Source: Thermincola carboxydiphila (GTDB lineage: Bacteria > Bacillota > Thermincolia > Thermincolales > UBA2595). Taken from it: a stretch of DNA of 64,000 nucleotides. Under the pieces are notes generated by a model. The model searched no databases. It worked only from the letters and a program-made list of their open reading frames with translations, and had not been told where the DNA came from. Both the position numbers and the translations under genes were made by a program. Position 1 is the stretch's first letter; every line of letters starts with the position of its first letter. Below, in pieces: positions 24,417 through 33,483 of the stretch. The DNA is taken from contig JAENZJ010000001.1 in NCBI GenBank assembly GCA_016841325.1, positions 310,001-374,000 on the forward strand. Reading direction: 5' to 3'.

Positions 24417-25973
24417 ATGACCCAGAAAATTGTCATTGACCCGGTAACCCGTATTGAGGGCCACCTGGCCATAGAGGTTGAGGTGGAAAACGGCAAAGTC
24501 AAAAACGCGTGGTCCAAAGGCACCATGTTCAGAGGGCTCGAAGCCCTGTTAAGGGGTAAGGACCCCAGAGATGCCTCATATGTGACAGACCGGGTGTGTG
24601 GTGTCTGCAGTGCTTCACACCAGTGGGCATCCGCCCTTGCTCTTGATGATGCTTTTGGGTCTGATGTCCCTGACGGGGGGCGGCTGATAAGGAACCTTAT
24701 CCTTGGCGCCCAGTGGCTCCACGACCATCCCCTGCACTTCTATCACCTTTCGGCACTGGACTATATAGATATTATGGCAGTTGCGCAGTATAAGGGAAGT
24801 GACCCCGGACTTAATGCAGTCAAGGGCAAAATCATGAAGCTGGTTCAGGTCAAGGATACCGCTCCCCTTACGCCGCGGTATGAACCAGATGAATTTTCGG
24901 TAACTGACCCGGAAATTGTGACTGCAGCTGTGGCCCATTACCTCAAAGCCCTTGAAATACAGGCTAAGGCGAAGCGTATGGGGGCTTTGCTGGGGGGGAA
25001 GATGCCCCATAATGCGGCAATCGTGGTTGGTGGTGTAACTGCATACCCGGACATGCAGATACTCTCCCAGTATCGTTCCCTCCTCAATGAAGTTGTCGAT
25101 TTTGTGGAAAATGTCTATGTTAAAGATGTGCTGATGTTTGGCACAGGACCGCTGCTGCCGCTGGCTGCAGCAGGTATTGGCGCTTCGGCGGGACATTACC
25201 TGTCATATGGGGGATTCCCCAACTCTGCCGGTAATAAAGACCTTCTCTACCCGGCCGGAGTAATTTTCGACAACAAAACAGACCAGGTGGAACGGGTCAA
25301 CTATGACCTGATAAAAGAATATGTGGGATATTCCTGGTATGATGACGGGCCGGGACGCCATCCCCTGGAGGGCGAAACCGCTGTTAACCGTGATAAGGAA
25401 AAGGGATACAGTTTCATCAAGGCACCCAGGTATGTGGGCAGGGCAATGGAGGTAGGCCCCCTGGCAAGGATGATGGTGGCCAAACCGGAGGCCTTTATGA
25501 AACTGATAAATTCCGGCGTAAAACCCGGCGCTGTGGCGCGCCATGCTGCCCGGGCCGTGGAAACCCTGGTGATAACCAAACAGATTTACAGGTGGCTGGA
25601 TGAAGTTACTGAGCAGGTTGCTTCCGGAAAATGCAGAATTCATGACACTGATACCTGGGAAGTGCCTGAGAATGCGACCGGAGCCGGGTTAAATGAGGCC
25701 CCGCGGGGGGCTCTGGGTCACTGGATTAATATCAGGAACAAAAAAATCGAGAACTACCAGCTTGTAGTTCCATCGACCTGGAACCTCTCTCCCCGTGATG
25801 ATAAAGGGGTCCCTGGACCTGTTGAGCAGGCCCTGATAGGCACCCCTGTGCCTGATGTGAACAATCCCCTCAATGTGGTGCGGATTGTACGGTCCTTTGA
25901 CCCATGCATTTCCTGTGCCGTACACATTATCGAACCTGATTCCAACCGCATCCTGGAATTTATGGTGGGTTAA
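24417..25973 (+). CDS. [NiFe] hydrogenase large subunit (HyaB-type)
   Basis: 518 residues. The Ni-Fe site cysteines are in 'DRVCGVCSASH' (L1, about residue 60) and 'DPCISCAVH' (L2) near the C-terminus. The 15 residues after that His are the extension removed by the maturation protease. 'MFRGLEALLRGKDPRDASYV' is typical of group 1 uptake enzymes. It oxidises H2 outside the membrane together with the small subunit. It uses no signal of its own and rides on the small subunit's Tat signal. Confidence 0.95.
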   Translation: MTQKIVIDPVTRIEGHLAIEVEVENGKVKNAWSKGTMFRGLEALLRGKDPRDASYVTDRVCGVCSASHQWASALALDDAFGSDVPDGGRLIRNLILGAQWLHDHPLHFYHLSALDYIDIMAVAQYKGSDPGLNAVKGKIMKLVQVKDTAPLTPRYEPDEFSVTDPEIVTAAVAHYLKALEIQAKAKRMGALLGGKMPHNAAIVVGGVTAYPDMQILSQYRSLLNEVVDFVENVYVKDVLMFGTGPLLPLAAAGIGASAGHYLSYGGFPNSAGNKDLLYPAGVIFDNKTDQVERVNYDLIKEYVGYSWYDDGPGRHPLEGETAVNRDKEKGYSFIKAPRYVGRAMEVGPLARMMVAKPEAFMKLINSGVKPGAVARHAARAVETLVITKQIYRWLDEVTEQVASGKCRIHDTDTWEVPENATGAGLNEAPRGALGHWINIRNKKIENYQLVVPSTWNLSPRDDKGVPGPVEQALIGTPVPDVNNPLNVVRIVRSFDPCISCAVHIIEPDSNRILEFMVG

Positions 25974-25982
25974 GGGGGTTAA

Positions 25983-26573
25983 ATGGTGAAAAGCTCCGAA
26001 ATAGCTGTCCCCAGGCGGGTGTACCACTGGATAAACCTGGTCAGCATGGCTGTCCTGGCTGTTTCCGGATGGTATGTCCACAAACCCTTTGCACCTGACC
26101 TGATGGGCCTGATGCGTTATGCACACCTGACGGCGGCCTATATTTTCAGCATTAACCTTGTTCTTCGGGTATATTACGCCTTTGGGAAAAACGGGGACTG
26201 GAGAAAATACCTGAAACCACAGATAAACAGGAAAATGCTCAGGCTGACCTTCCGTCACTACCTGCTTTATGAACACCTGCCGGAAGGAGACCATTACCGG
26301 ATCCTGCAGAATGCGTCTTACCTGGTTATAGTAATTCTGCTTTTTGTCCAGATTATAACCGGGGTCCTGCTCATTGAAGCTGAAGGGAGCCTGCCGACAC
26401 AGGTAATCACCCTTTTGGGCGGTATTAATGCAGTAAGGCAGGGCCATTTATTTCTGACATGGGTTTTTGCGGCTTTTACGGTTATTCATGTTTACATGGC
26501 CTTTACCGAAGACTTCCCCAAAGTGAAGTTGATTTTCCTGGGCATGGCTGATGAAAAATATTCCGGACAATAA
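25983..26573 (+). CDS. Hydrogenase cytochrome b subunit (HyaC-type)
   Basis: 196 residues, four transmembrane helices. Heme-b histidines are visible in 'VYHWINLVSMAV', 'YAHLTAAYIFS' and 'GHLFLTWVFAAFTVIHVYMAF', the Ni/Fe-hydrogenase b-type cytochrome pattern. It passes electrons from the small subunit to the menaquinone pool. The ATG lies 9 bases past the large-subunit stop, after TAAGGGGG. Confidence 0.92.
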   Translation: MVKSSEIAVPRRVYHWINLVSMAVLAVSGWYVHKPFAPDLMGLMRYAHLTAAYIFSINLVLRVYYAFGKNGDWRKYLKPQINRKMLRLTFRHYLLYEHLPEGDHYRILQNASYLVIVILLFVQIITGVLLIEAEGSLPTQVITLLGGINAVRQGHLFLTWVFAAFTVIHVYMAFTEDFPKVKLIFLGMADEKYSGQ

Positions 26574-26595
26574 ATTGTAAAGCAGGTGAGTATGG

Positions 26596-27102
26596 ATGGC
26601 AGTGAAAAACAAGGTTTTGGTCCTGGGAGTCGGGAACTCCATATTAAGTGATGAAGGCCTGGGGGTGCACCTGGCCAAGAGGCTCCAGGGGGAAGAATTT
26701 CCCGATAATGTGGAGATTATGGATGGCGGGACCCGGGGCCTGGAACTCCTTTCATATATGGATGATGTGGCCAAACTCATTATCATTGACTGTGTGAAGG
26801 CAGGAGCTGAGCCGGGAAGTATTTTCCGGTTTGAGCCGGATAAAGTGGATGTTATTCCAAGGGAATATAAAATCTCATTTCATGACCTGGGAATTTATGA
26901 TTTTATCCAGCTGGCCACACTGCTGGAAACTCTTCCGCCAACCGTAATTTTCGGCATGGAGCCGAAGGAAATCGACTGGGGCGAGGAACTGTCAGCGCCT
27001 GTAACGGCAAAAATGGACAAACTGAAGGCCCTGGTTACGGATGAAATTGTTTTAAGTCTTAAAGAAATCGGGGCTGAGCCCTGTAAAGAATTGATTAACT
27101 GA
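26596..27102 (+). CDS. Hydrogenase maturation endopeptidase (HyaD-type)
   Basis: 168 residues. 'VLVLGVGNSILSDEGLGVHLAKRL' carries the conserved Asp-Glu pair, with 'IMDGGTRGLELLSYM' and 'SFHDLG' supplying the other nickel-sensing residues. It clips the C-terminal tail of the large subunit after nickel is inserted. The ATG at 26596 follows GCAGGTGA. It completes the structural part of the operon. Confidence 0.92.
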   Translation: MAVKNKVLVLGVGNSILSDEGLGVHLAKRLQGEEFPDNVEIMDGGTRGLELLSYMDDVAKLIIIDCVKAGAEPGSIFRFEPDKVDVIPREYKISFHDLGIYDFIQLATLLETLPPTVIFGMEPKEIDWGEELSAPVTAKMDKLKALVTDEIVLSLKEIGAEPCKELIN

Positions 27103-27118
27103 ATGGAGGTCGGGTCAT

Positions 27119-27907
27119 ATGTTTGCCTTTTCTCTGGGATTTCTAATAGTTGCAGTTTTTGCAGCTATCCTGGTTTTTGGTGCAAGTGTTAAAATCGTTA
27201 ATGAGTGGGAACGCCTGCCTGTTCTCACACTGGGTAAATACCGGGGCCTGAAAGGCCCCGGTCTGATAGTGCTGATTCCCTTCATCCAGACAATAGCCAA
27301 CCGGATTGACCTCAGGGTGATGACCAGCAAGTTTCTGTCAGAGACTACCCTGACTAAGGATGGTGTGGCGGTGACGGTTGATGCGGTATTTTTCTGGCGT
27401 GTTACCGACCCTGAAAAAGCAACCCTGGAGGTTAATAACTACCGGCAGGCAGTGGAACTGGCGGCCCAGACCACACTGAGGGAAGTTATCGGCAGGATGA
27501 ACCTGGCCCATATTCTTTCCCACCTTGAAGAACTTGACCTGACTTTGAAAGAAATTATCGGGCGTAAGGTGATGCAGTGGGGTGTTGAGGCTCAGGCAGT
27601 TGAAATCAGAGATGTCCAGATTCCGGGGGAACTCCAGGAGGTTATGTCACGTGCGGCCCAGGCGGAAAGAGAAATGCAGGCCCGTATTACATATGGTGAA
27701 GCCGAAATTGAAGCCGCCAAAAAATTCGTGGCAGCATCTGAAATATATGAAACAAGGGAGAATGCACTTCAGCTTCGGGCGATGTCAATTATGTATGAGA
27801 CCATCAAGAGTGACCAGAATACAGTGATAATCACTCCTTCAAGTATGGTAGACACCTTAAATCCTGCTTACCTGGCAGCGGTGTGGAATAAGCCGGACAA
27901 GGAATAA
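27119..27907 (+). CDS. SPFH-domain slipin (stomatin-like protein)
   Basis: 262 residues. One N-terminal membrane helix (about 4-24) is followed by an SPFH domain ('VKIVNEWERLPVLTLGKYRGLKGPGLIVLIPFIQTIANRIDLRV', 'LTKDGVAVTVDAVFFWRV') and a charged helical tail ('AEREMQARITYGEAEIEAAKKFVAASE'). Slipins form large membrane-bound oligomers; a NfeD partner is common but none is seen here. It starts 16 bases after the hydrogenase protease gene and may be the last gene of that operon, perhaps as a membrane scaffold. Confidence 0.88.
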   Translation: MFAFSLGFLIVAVFAAILVFGASVKIVNEWERLPVLTLGKYRGLKGPGLIVLIPFIQTIANRIDLRVMTSKFLSETTLTKDGVAVTVDAVFFWRVTDPEKATLEVNNYRQAVELAAQTTLREVIGRMNLAHILSHLEELDLTLKEIIGRKVMQWGVEAQAVEIRDVQIPGELQEVMSRAAQAEREMQARITYGEAEIEAAKKFVAASEIYETRENALQLRAMSIMYETIKSDQNTVIITPSSMVDTLNPAYLAAVWNKPDKE

Positions 27908-28065
27908 CCGGATGTGGACAGGTGTATAAGAAGCAATAGGGTAATAAGTAAGATTTGTGGTACGAAAAATGGTAACTGAATAATCGGAAGCAGATGAATT
28001 CCTCCAGGGCAGGACGGACAATAATAAGGAGAGGTTAAAATCTTGTATCACTGGAGGTGAAAGAA

Positions 28066-28236
28066 GTGTCTGATAGGGGAACCAATAATTCTCCCAACAC
28101 AAGGAACCCGGAACGGCCTCCGGGAAAACCGTCGAGACTGGACCAGTTTGCCGACGACCTCTTTGACGGTGATGATGAAGCTAAGGAAAAACTTGATGTA
28201 ACTTCACGCATGGAAAAAGAGAAATGGCTGGATTAG
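28066..28236 (+). CDS. Small hydrophilic protein of 56 residues
   Basis: GTG start 6 bases after GGAGGTG, an excellent site. The product is polar: a Pro/Asn-rich N-terminus and a charged tail 'LDQFADDLFDGDDEAKEKL' ending EKEKWLD. No family recognised. A strong terminator follows the stop at 28263, which supports a real short gene. Confidence 0.6.
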   Translation: MSDRGTNNSPNTRNPERPPGKPSRLDQFADDLFDGDDEAKEKLDVTSRMEKEKWLD

Positions 28237-28262
28237 TGCTGATGGTAATGGGAAAAGAAATC

Positions 28263-28290
28263 AAAAACCCGGAATGATTTCCGGGTTTTT
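28263..28290. terminator. Bidirectional terminator
   Basis: AAAACCCGGAA pairs with TTCCGGGTTTT over a TGAT loop, with A-tract and T-tract on either side. It separates the small gene from the convergent DUF2062 gene. Confidence 0.88.
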
Positions 28291-28312
28291 TAATTCTTAG
28301 TATCTGCCAGGG

Positions 28313-28885
28313 TTATGCCTGGCCTCTGGCCGCACAGGCCTGCCGTTTTTCGGCCTTTTTCTTTTTAAGGTTCCGCAGTGTGCGGGGGTTCTTGACGGAA
28401 CAGGCGGAAGCAAAACCCTCGAACTTCTTAAACCTGACCAGTTTAATCTTTTTTCCTCCAAATACTCTTCCGGCATTTTTATAAATTAACAGAAAAATTA
28501 AATACGATGCCGCTGCAGCCAGTGAGGCATTAATGACGCTCCCCAGCAAATAAGCAGGTCCCGTATGGCTAAAAAAGTCGATGACCTTTTCCCAGAATGT
28601 CAGGTCATATTCAAAATCCTGAGGAGGCTTTTCACCTGAAACAATGAAAAGGGTCCCTGTCTTGTAATTTAAGACATAAAGCAGTGGAGAAACATATGTC
28701 ATCAGCAGAGCAGGTATGGTTGTGGCAAGAATATTTAATTTCAGCAGTTTGGCCAGAATTAGCCCAAGCGGCAGGTTCATACCGGGAAGCGGCAACAGCG
28801 CCAGGGCAAAACCCAGGGCGATACTTTTGGCCAGCTTGTGAGGATTGTCTTTAATATTGAACAACTTTATCAACTTGCTTTTCAC
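28313..28885 (-). CDS. DUF2062 family membrane protein
   Basis: 190 residues. 'PHKLAKSIALGFALALLPLPGMNLPLGLILAKLLKLNILATTIPALLMTYVSPLLYVLNYKTG' matches the DUF2062 domain: two or three helices with the GFALAxLPxPG and P-x3-Y landmarks. A further helix lies near 115-140 and the tail is Lys/Arg-rich. Function unknown. GTG start; the purine-rich GGAGAGG stretch upstream is about 18 bases away, so the start is uncertain. Confidence 0.75.
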   Translation of the reverse strand: MKSKLIKLFNIKDNPHKLAKSIALGFALALLPLPGMNLPLGLILAKLLKLNILATTIPALLMTYVSPLLYVLNYKTGTLFIVSGEKPPQDFEYDLTFWEKVIDFFSHTGPAYLLGSVINASLAAAASYLIFLLIYKNAGRVFGGKKIKLVRFKKFEGFASACSVKNPRTLRNLKKKKAEKRQACAARGQA

Positions 28886-29176
28886 TTTGTTATAAATTTT
28901 TTACCTCTCCTTCTCCGAACATTGTAAGAAACCTGACTTATCGATTTTCGCCAATACTTATTGATTTCCAAGCAGTATATGTCACTCAGAATGCATGTTA
29001 ATATTATATTTCTTTTAATACTTGCTAATATTATATAATATCCTGGTACTTGCTGTACAGGTTAAGTTTCAAATGGGGCCTGATTTGGAAGATTTATATA
29101 AAAAATGTATTCATAAAAAAGGAAAAAAACAAAACACACCGAAATAACTTACTATTGCTGAAAGGAGGGATAATGT

Positions 29177-29692
29177 TTGAGAAAAGTACTGGTATTATTG
29201 TTGGGGATACTTGTACTCCTGACTGCCGGATGCGGCGGCAGCAAGAGCACATTTGCCCCGGATTCCCCTGAGGGGGTGGCACAGGCTTATTATCAGGCCC
29301 TTCAGGATGGCAAGCCTGATGTGGCCTATGGATACCTCAAGGACTGGTCTTTGAGTAAAGAGGATTATGTTAAAGAGAAAAAAAGCAATGGCATGATGTT
29401 TAAAAGCTTCACTGTGCAAAAGGGTGAAGTGGTTGGTAAGGCTGCCAATGTCCCGGTCAAATTTGAAACAGGTGTCTCCAGCATGCCTGAGATTAACATG
29501 ATGATCACTCTGGAAAAAGATCAGAACGACTGGAAGATTACCAGCCTGGGCATGGAAGGCATGAGCGGTCATGGAGCCGAAGGCCCTGCTTCAGGGATGC
29601 CCCCAGCTGGCGGAATGGGCGGAGTAGACGGAACGGTTTACGGTTCACCCAACCCGCACGGCCCTGGCGGAAGTATTCCTCTCGACCAGTAG
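29177..29692 (+). CDS. Predicted lipoprotein with DUF4878-like domain
   Basis: 171 residues. Signal with lipobox LLTAGC (Cys19). Then 'SPEGVAQAYYQALQDGKPDVAYGYLKDWSLSKEDYVKEKK' and 'GEVVGKAANVPVKFE...WKITSLGME' give the NTF2-like pattern seen in DUF4878 lipoproteins. The last 40 residues are Gly/Pro/Met-rich. TTG start 7 bases after AAAGGAGGG. An ATG four bases upstream is in another frame. The spacer before it (28886-29176) is AT-rich with no feature I can name. Confidence 0.75.
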   Translation: MRKVLVLLLGILVLLTAGCGGSKSTFAPDSPEGVAQAYYQALQDGKPDVAYGYLKDWSLSKEDYVKEKKSNGMMFKSFTVQKGEVVGKAANVPVKFETGVSSMPEINMMITLEKDQNDWKITSLGMEGMSGHGAEGPASGMPPAGGMGGVDGTVYGSPNPHGPGGSIPLDQ

Positions 29693-29704
29693 AATTACAT
29701 AAGG

Positions 29705-29726
29705 AGCGCCCTTGGGGGCGCTTTTG
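29705..29726 (+). terminator. Terminator after the lipoprotein gene
   Basis: AGCGCCC pairs with GGGCGCT over a TTGG loop, then TTTT. Confidence 0.85.
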
Positions 29727-29770
29727 CTTTAGACTCAGGCTGCTGAAAAATAATTATTGGAGTGGTGATT

Positions 29771-30988
29771 TTGCACAGCGATAAACCTGCAGGTCAGGGG
29801 AAGATATGGACCAGGCCTTTTGTCCTGGTAATATTAGTCAATTTTCTAATGTTTACCTCAATGTATATCCTGCTGCCAACCCTCCCTGTCTACGCTCAAT
29901 CTATCGGAGGCAGTGAAACGGTTGCAGGGATGATTGTAGGCCTGTTTACCTTTGCCGCTGTTCTGGTGCGGCCGTTTTCCGGCAACCTCCTGGACAGCAG
30001 GGGGAGAAAGACAGTCCTGCTGGCAGGTATTTTGATTTTTCTTGTTTCCGCTGCCGGTTATACCTGGGCCTATCTGGTATGGATGCTCCTTGCCCTGAGA
30101 GTGGTCCACGGGCTGGGCTGGGGGGCTACCACAACTGCTGCAGGGACAGTGGCCTCTGATGTGATTCCGGCTGCCCGGCGGGGAGAGGGGATGGGTTATT
30201 ACGGGATCTCATCTACCATAGCCATGTCAGTCGGTCCCGCGCTGGGGCTGGCGATAATCGCCCACTACTCTTTTGAATGGCTGTTTCTGATTTCGGTTCT
30301 CTTTGCCGCTGCCGGCCTGATATGCGGGCTTTTTATCAATTATGAAGGTATTGCCGGTAAATCAGTTGAGGTTAGTGCCAACAAGTCCGGGGGAAATAAA
30401 CCGAAGGGTGTAATTATTGAGAAGAGTTCTATTGCCCCTTCACTGGTGCTGTTTTTTACTGCTGTGACTTATGGTGGAATTGTAACTTTTCTGAAACCCT
30501 ATGCAGATTTCCGGGGAATTGAAAACATTGGCCCCTTTTTTACGGTATATGCCCTGGTATTGCTGTTCAGCAGGCCTGTGATGGGCAGAATGGCTGACAG
30601 GTACGGAGCCGGTCCGCTCCTGATCCCGGGAATCCTGATGGTTGCGGCGGCCCTGTTTACACTTATGAACGCATCTGCCCTGGTTATCTTTTTGCTGGCA
30701 GCGGTACTGTATGGACTGGGTTTTGGTGCGGTACAGCCGGTACTCAATGCCCTGGTAATCTCACTGGCTCCCCCTGAACGCAGGGGTGCTGCCAATGCCA
30801 CGTTTTTCTCGGCAATGGACCTGGGAATCGGACTGGGGGCTGTTATCCTGGGGGCTATATCGGAACGCGTTGGCTACTCGATGATGTACGGGAGTTCCAT
30901 ATTGTTTGCCTTACTGGCCCTGGTAATTTATTTTGCTGTGCTCAGGCCCAGGCTGGCCGAGGGAAAGGTAAGAGGGGAAAACAGGTAA
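29771..30988 (+). CDS. MFS transporter
   Basis: 405 residues from a TTG at 29771, about 12 helices. 'LPTLPVYAQSIGGSETVAGMIVGLFTFAAVLVRPFSGNLLDSRGRKTVLLAG' contains the MFS loop motif; 'VVHGLGWGATTTAAGTVASDVIPAARRGEGMGYYG' is motif C-like, typical of antiporters, and 'RPVMGRMADRYGAGPLL' is the second-half copy. Probably a drug or metabolite exporter; substrate unknown. Starts at GTG 29762 are also possible; the ribosome site TTGGAGTGGTG favours the later codon. Confidence 0.87.
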   Translation: MHSDKPAGQGKIWTRPFVLVILVNFLMFTSMYILLPTLPVYAQSIGGSETVAGMIVGLFTFAAVLVRPFSGNLLDSRGRKTVLLAGILIFLVSAAGYTWAYLVWMLLALRVVHGLGWGATTTAAGTVASDVIPAARRGEGMGYYGISSTIAMSVGPALGLAIIAHYSFEWLFLISVLFAAAGLICGLFINYEGIAGKSVEVSANKSGGNKPKGVIIEKSSIAPSLVLFFTAVTYGGIVTFLKPYADFRGIENIGPFFTVYALVLLFSRPVMGRMADRYGAGPLLIPGILMVAAALFTLMNASALVIFLLAAVLYGLGFGAVQPVLNALVISLAPPERRGAANATFFSAMDLGIGLGAVILGAISERVGYSMMYGSSILFALLALVIYFAVLRPRLAEGKVRGENR

Positions 30989-31027
30989 TTTTGCCATAAA
31001 GATTCCTGAAAAAAGTGCAAAAAGTTT

Positions 31028-31056
31028 TTGACAAGTCAGAGGTTTCTTGTTAAAAT
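31028..31056 (+). promoter_or_regulatory. Promoter of tRNA-Ala
   Basis: TTGACA (31028-31033), 17 bases, TAAAAT (31051-31056), 29 bases before the tRNA 5' end. Confidence 0.82.
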
Positions 31057-31085
31057 AATAAATGCGTTGAAACAATTTGATATGT

Positions 31086-31162
<77 letters not shown>

Positions 31163-31170
31163 TGAAATTA

Positions 31171-31195
31171 ACACACCTGTCTGGGTGTGTTTTCT
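31171..31195 (+). terminator. Terminator after tRNA-Ala
   Basis: ACACACC pairs with GGTGTGT, then TTTTC. It lies within the putative island, directly after the tRNA. Confidence 0.75.
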
Positions 31196-31319
31196 GTTTA
31201 TAGGATGTTGTATTTGGGTATCTTACATGTTTTTCCCGCACCCCTGTTGAGGAAGCTAATTTCGGAAAACTGCGATACTAATCAAAGTCCCCGAACTTGT
31301 CGTTTCATTGGGTATTTAT

Positions 31320-31368
31320 GAAGGGCGCCGGTAAGTTTCAGCAGAGCTGAAACTTACCGGCGCCCTTC
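31320..31368. other. 23-bp perfect inverted repeat with 3-base loop
   Basis: Bases 31320-31342 (start GAAGGGCGCCGGTAAG) are the exact complement of 31346-31368; the loop is AGA. No T-run follows. It lies in the otherwise gene-free 31196-31566 spacer just inside the island. Possible roles are a transposon end, a recombination site or a strong RNA hairpin. Confidence 0.85.
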
Positions 31369-31566
31369 GACTTCTGAATTTTGCCAGACAAGTCGATTTA
31401 TTGTCTTTAAGTCCAAGAAATATTTCTATATTTTTGAAATATTAACCATTTTATAGCAGGAAAAACAGCAATATTTGTCGAATATTAATTGTGACTAATG
31501 AATATTTTTCCAGATAGACTGTCAGCTAAGGATGGCTGAAAACCTAAAATTGCTGAGGTGGTATTG

Positions 31567-33483
31567 ATGATTTATCATTTTATAATTAACCGGATTAGCA
31601 CCCTTAGAAGAATTGGTCTCATTTCAGCCATTATATTGTTTGCAGGTCTGCTCGCTTTTTTGCCGGCAGACCCCGCATATGCCGCAACCCTCACTGTCAC
31701 CAATACAAACGACAGCGGACCCGGTTCTCTAAGGCAAGCGATGATAGACGCCGGCACAGGAGACACGATCACTTTCGGCGTTACAGGCATAATCACGCTT
31801 AACAGTCAATTACCAGCTATCAACAAGAACCTCGCCATTGAGGGTCCCGGCGAAGGGAATCTGACCATTGATGGGCAAAACCTTTATCGCATTTTCAGGG
31901 TGGACGGCGGGAACGTAGTAATTAACGGCCTCACAATCATCCGCGGCAAGGCTGTAGGATATCCTGGTTCCAATGGCAATAATGGTCCTTCCGGCCCCGG
32001 CGGTGGCGGCGGCGGTGGCGGCGCCGGTGTTGGCGGTGGCTTGTTGGTGACAGGTGGCTCAGTGACCATTGATCACGTTACCTTTAGCAACAACAACGCC
32101 ACTGGAGGCGCAGGCGGCCACGGCGGGTTCAGTGTGTTTGGCAACACTACCGGTTCCGGCGGTAACGGAGGCGGTGATTATGATAACAACGGTGGCGGTC
32201 TCGGCGGCATTACCAATACAGAAGGCGGAGACGCCACAAGTGATTTTGCCGGCGGAGGAGGTGGCGGTGGCGGAACATATGATCAAACATGGGGCGGCTC
32301 AGGCGGCCTCTTCGGTGGTAGTGGCGGCTGGGGAGGCGGACAAGCCTTTGTTCCCTATGGCGGCCACGGCGGTAACGGCGGCCCCGGCTCCGGCGGAGCT
32401 AACTTTAATGGTCAGGGCCCATTGACCGTAACCAACAGCACCTTTTCCTCTCACAGCGCAGTTGGTGGCAGCGGAGGTCTTGGTGGTGGCAGCAGCAGCG
32501 GCGAAAGCATGGATTCCGGCCTCCCCGGAAACACCGGTCCCGGTTATGGTGGGGCAATTACCAATTACAACGGGACGGTAACAGTCTCGGACAGTATTTT
32601 CTCCGGTAACCAGGGACAAGTCGAAGCAACTGCCATTTATAATATGAATCTTGTACCGCTTTTTAATGGGATCATGAATACATCTAACGACACCTTTGGT
32701 CCAAATGACAGTACATACGGCGTTTGTGCTATAACCGGATTTTCCCCGCAATACGGAGTTCCGGGAAGCACGGTGACTATCACAGGCCGGGGCTTCACCG
32801 GCGTAACCAATGTTTCGGTTAACGGAGTTGCGGCAAGCAGTTTCACAGTGAATTCCGATACTCAAATTACTGCTGTAGTCGGTAATATCTCACAAAGCGG
32901 GAACATTTACATTACTGCTCCGCACGGGAACGCATCCAAATCTACATTCTTCCTGCTTGGTAATGTTAATTCCGGGCAATCAACGGTTACGACAAGTAAG
33001 TCACCTGTAACGGCTGACGGTATTGACAGTTCCATTATTACGGTAACGCTCAAAGACGCAAATGGTTTTCCTGTAAGCGGCAAGACGGTATCGCTAGCAC
33101 AGGGAAGCGGCAGTTCAAATATCACGGCGGTCAACGCCGTCACCGATGTGAATGGTACCGCTGCCTTCACCGTGAAGAGCACCAAAGCGGAAACGGTGAC
33201 CTACACTGCCACTGACACGACTGACGGCATATCGGTGACTCAGACTGCACAGGTCATTTATATAGCAGAACAGGTTAATGCGGTACACTCAACTGTAATG
33301 GCCGGTAAGTCACCTGTAACGGCTGACAATACCGACAGCTCGACTATCACAGTAACACTGAAAGACATTTATGATAACCCGGTCAGCGGCAAGACGGTAA
33401 CTTTGACGCAAGGAAGCGGGAGTTCAAGTATAACAACGGTCAACGCCGTCACTGATGTGAATGGCGCGCCGCCTTCACCGTGA
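31567..33483 (+). CDS. SLH adhesin, N-terminal part before a frameshift
   Basis: 638 residues. Signal peptide cut after AYA (about residue 38). About 40-130: a repeat region typical of right-handed beta-helix surface proteins ('[18 protein letters not shown]'). About 130-290: very Gly-rich. About 395-465: an IPT/TIG domain ('[25 protein letters not shown]'). Then Big_1/invasin-type Ig repeats ('[27 protein letters not shown]'). The ATG at 31567 follows TGAGGTGG. The frame ends in VNGAPPSP-stop, where the preceding repeat copy reads [11 protein letters not shown]; one base is missing near 33463-33472. With that base restored it joins the next frame into a single protein of about 1,670 residues. 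Confidence 0.85.
   Translation: MIYHFIINRISTLRRIGLISAIILFAGLLAFLPADPAYAATLTVTNTNDSGPGSLRQAMIDAGTGDTITFGVTGIITLNSQLPAINKNLAIEGPGEGNLTIDGQNLYRIFRVDGGNVVINGLTIIRGKAVGYPGSNGNNGPSGPGGGGGGGGAGVGGGLLVTGGSVTIDHVTFSNNNATGGAGGHGGFSVFGNTTGSGGNGGGDYDNNGGGLGGITNTEGGDATSDFAGGGGGGGGTYDQTWGGSGGLFGGSGGWGGGQAFVPYGGHGGNGGPGSGGANFNGQGPLTVTNSTFSSHSAVGGSGGLGGGSSSGESMDSGLPGNTGPGYGGAITNYNGTVTVSDSIFSGNQGQVEATAIYNMNLVPLFNGIMNTSNDTFGPNDSTYGVCAITGFSPQYGVPGSTVTITGRGFTGVTNVSVNGVAASSFTVNSDTQITAVVGNISQSGNIYITAPHGNASKSTFFLLGNVNSGQSTVTTSKSPVTADGIDSSIITVTLKDANGFPVSGKTVSLAQGSGSSNITAVNAVTDVNGTAAFTVKSTKAETVTYTATDTTDGISVTQTAQVIYIAEQVNAVHSTVMAGKSPVTADNTDSSTITVTLKDIYDNPVSGKTVTLTQGSGSSSITTVNAVTDVNGAPPSP

Noticed and set aside
29050-29271. 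ATG-initiated frame overlapping the lipoprotein start
   Set aside because: It lacks a signal peptide and runs out of frame through the lipobox region; the TTG frame with a proper lipobox is the gene.
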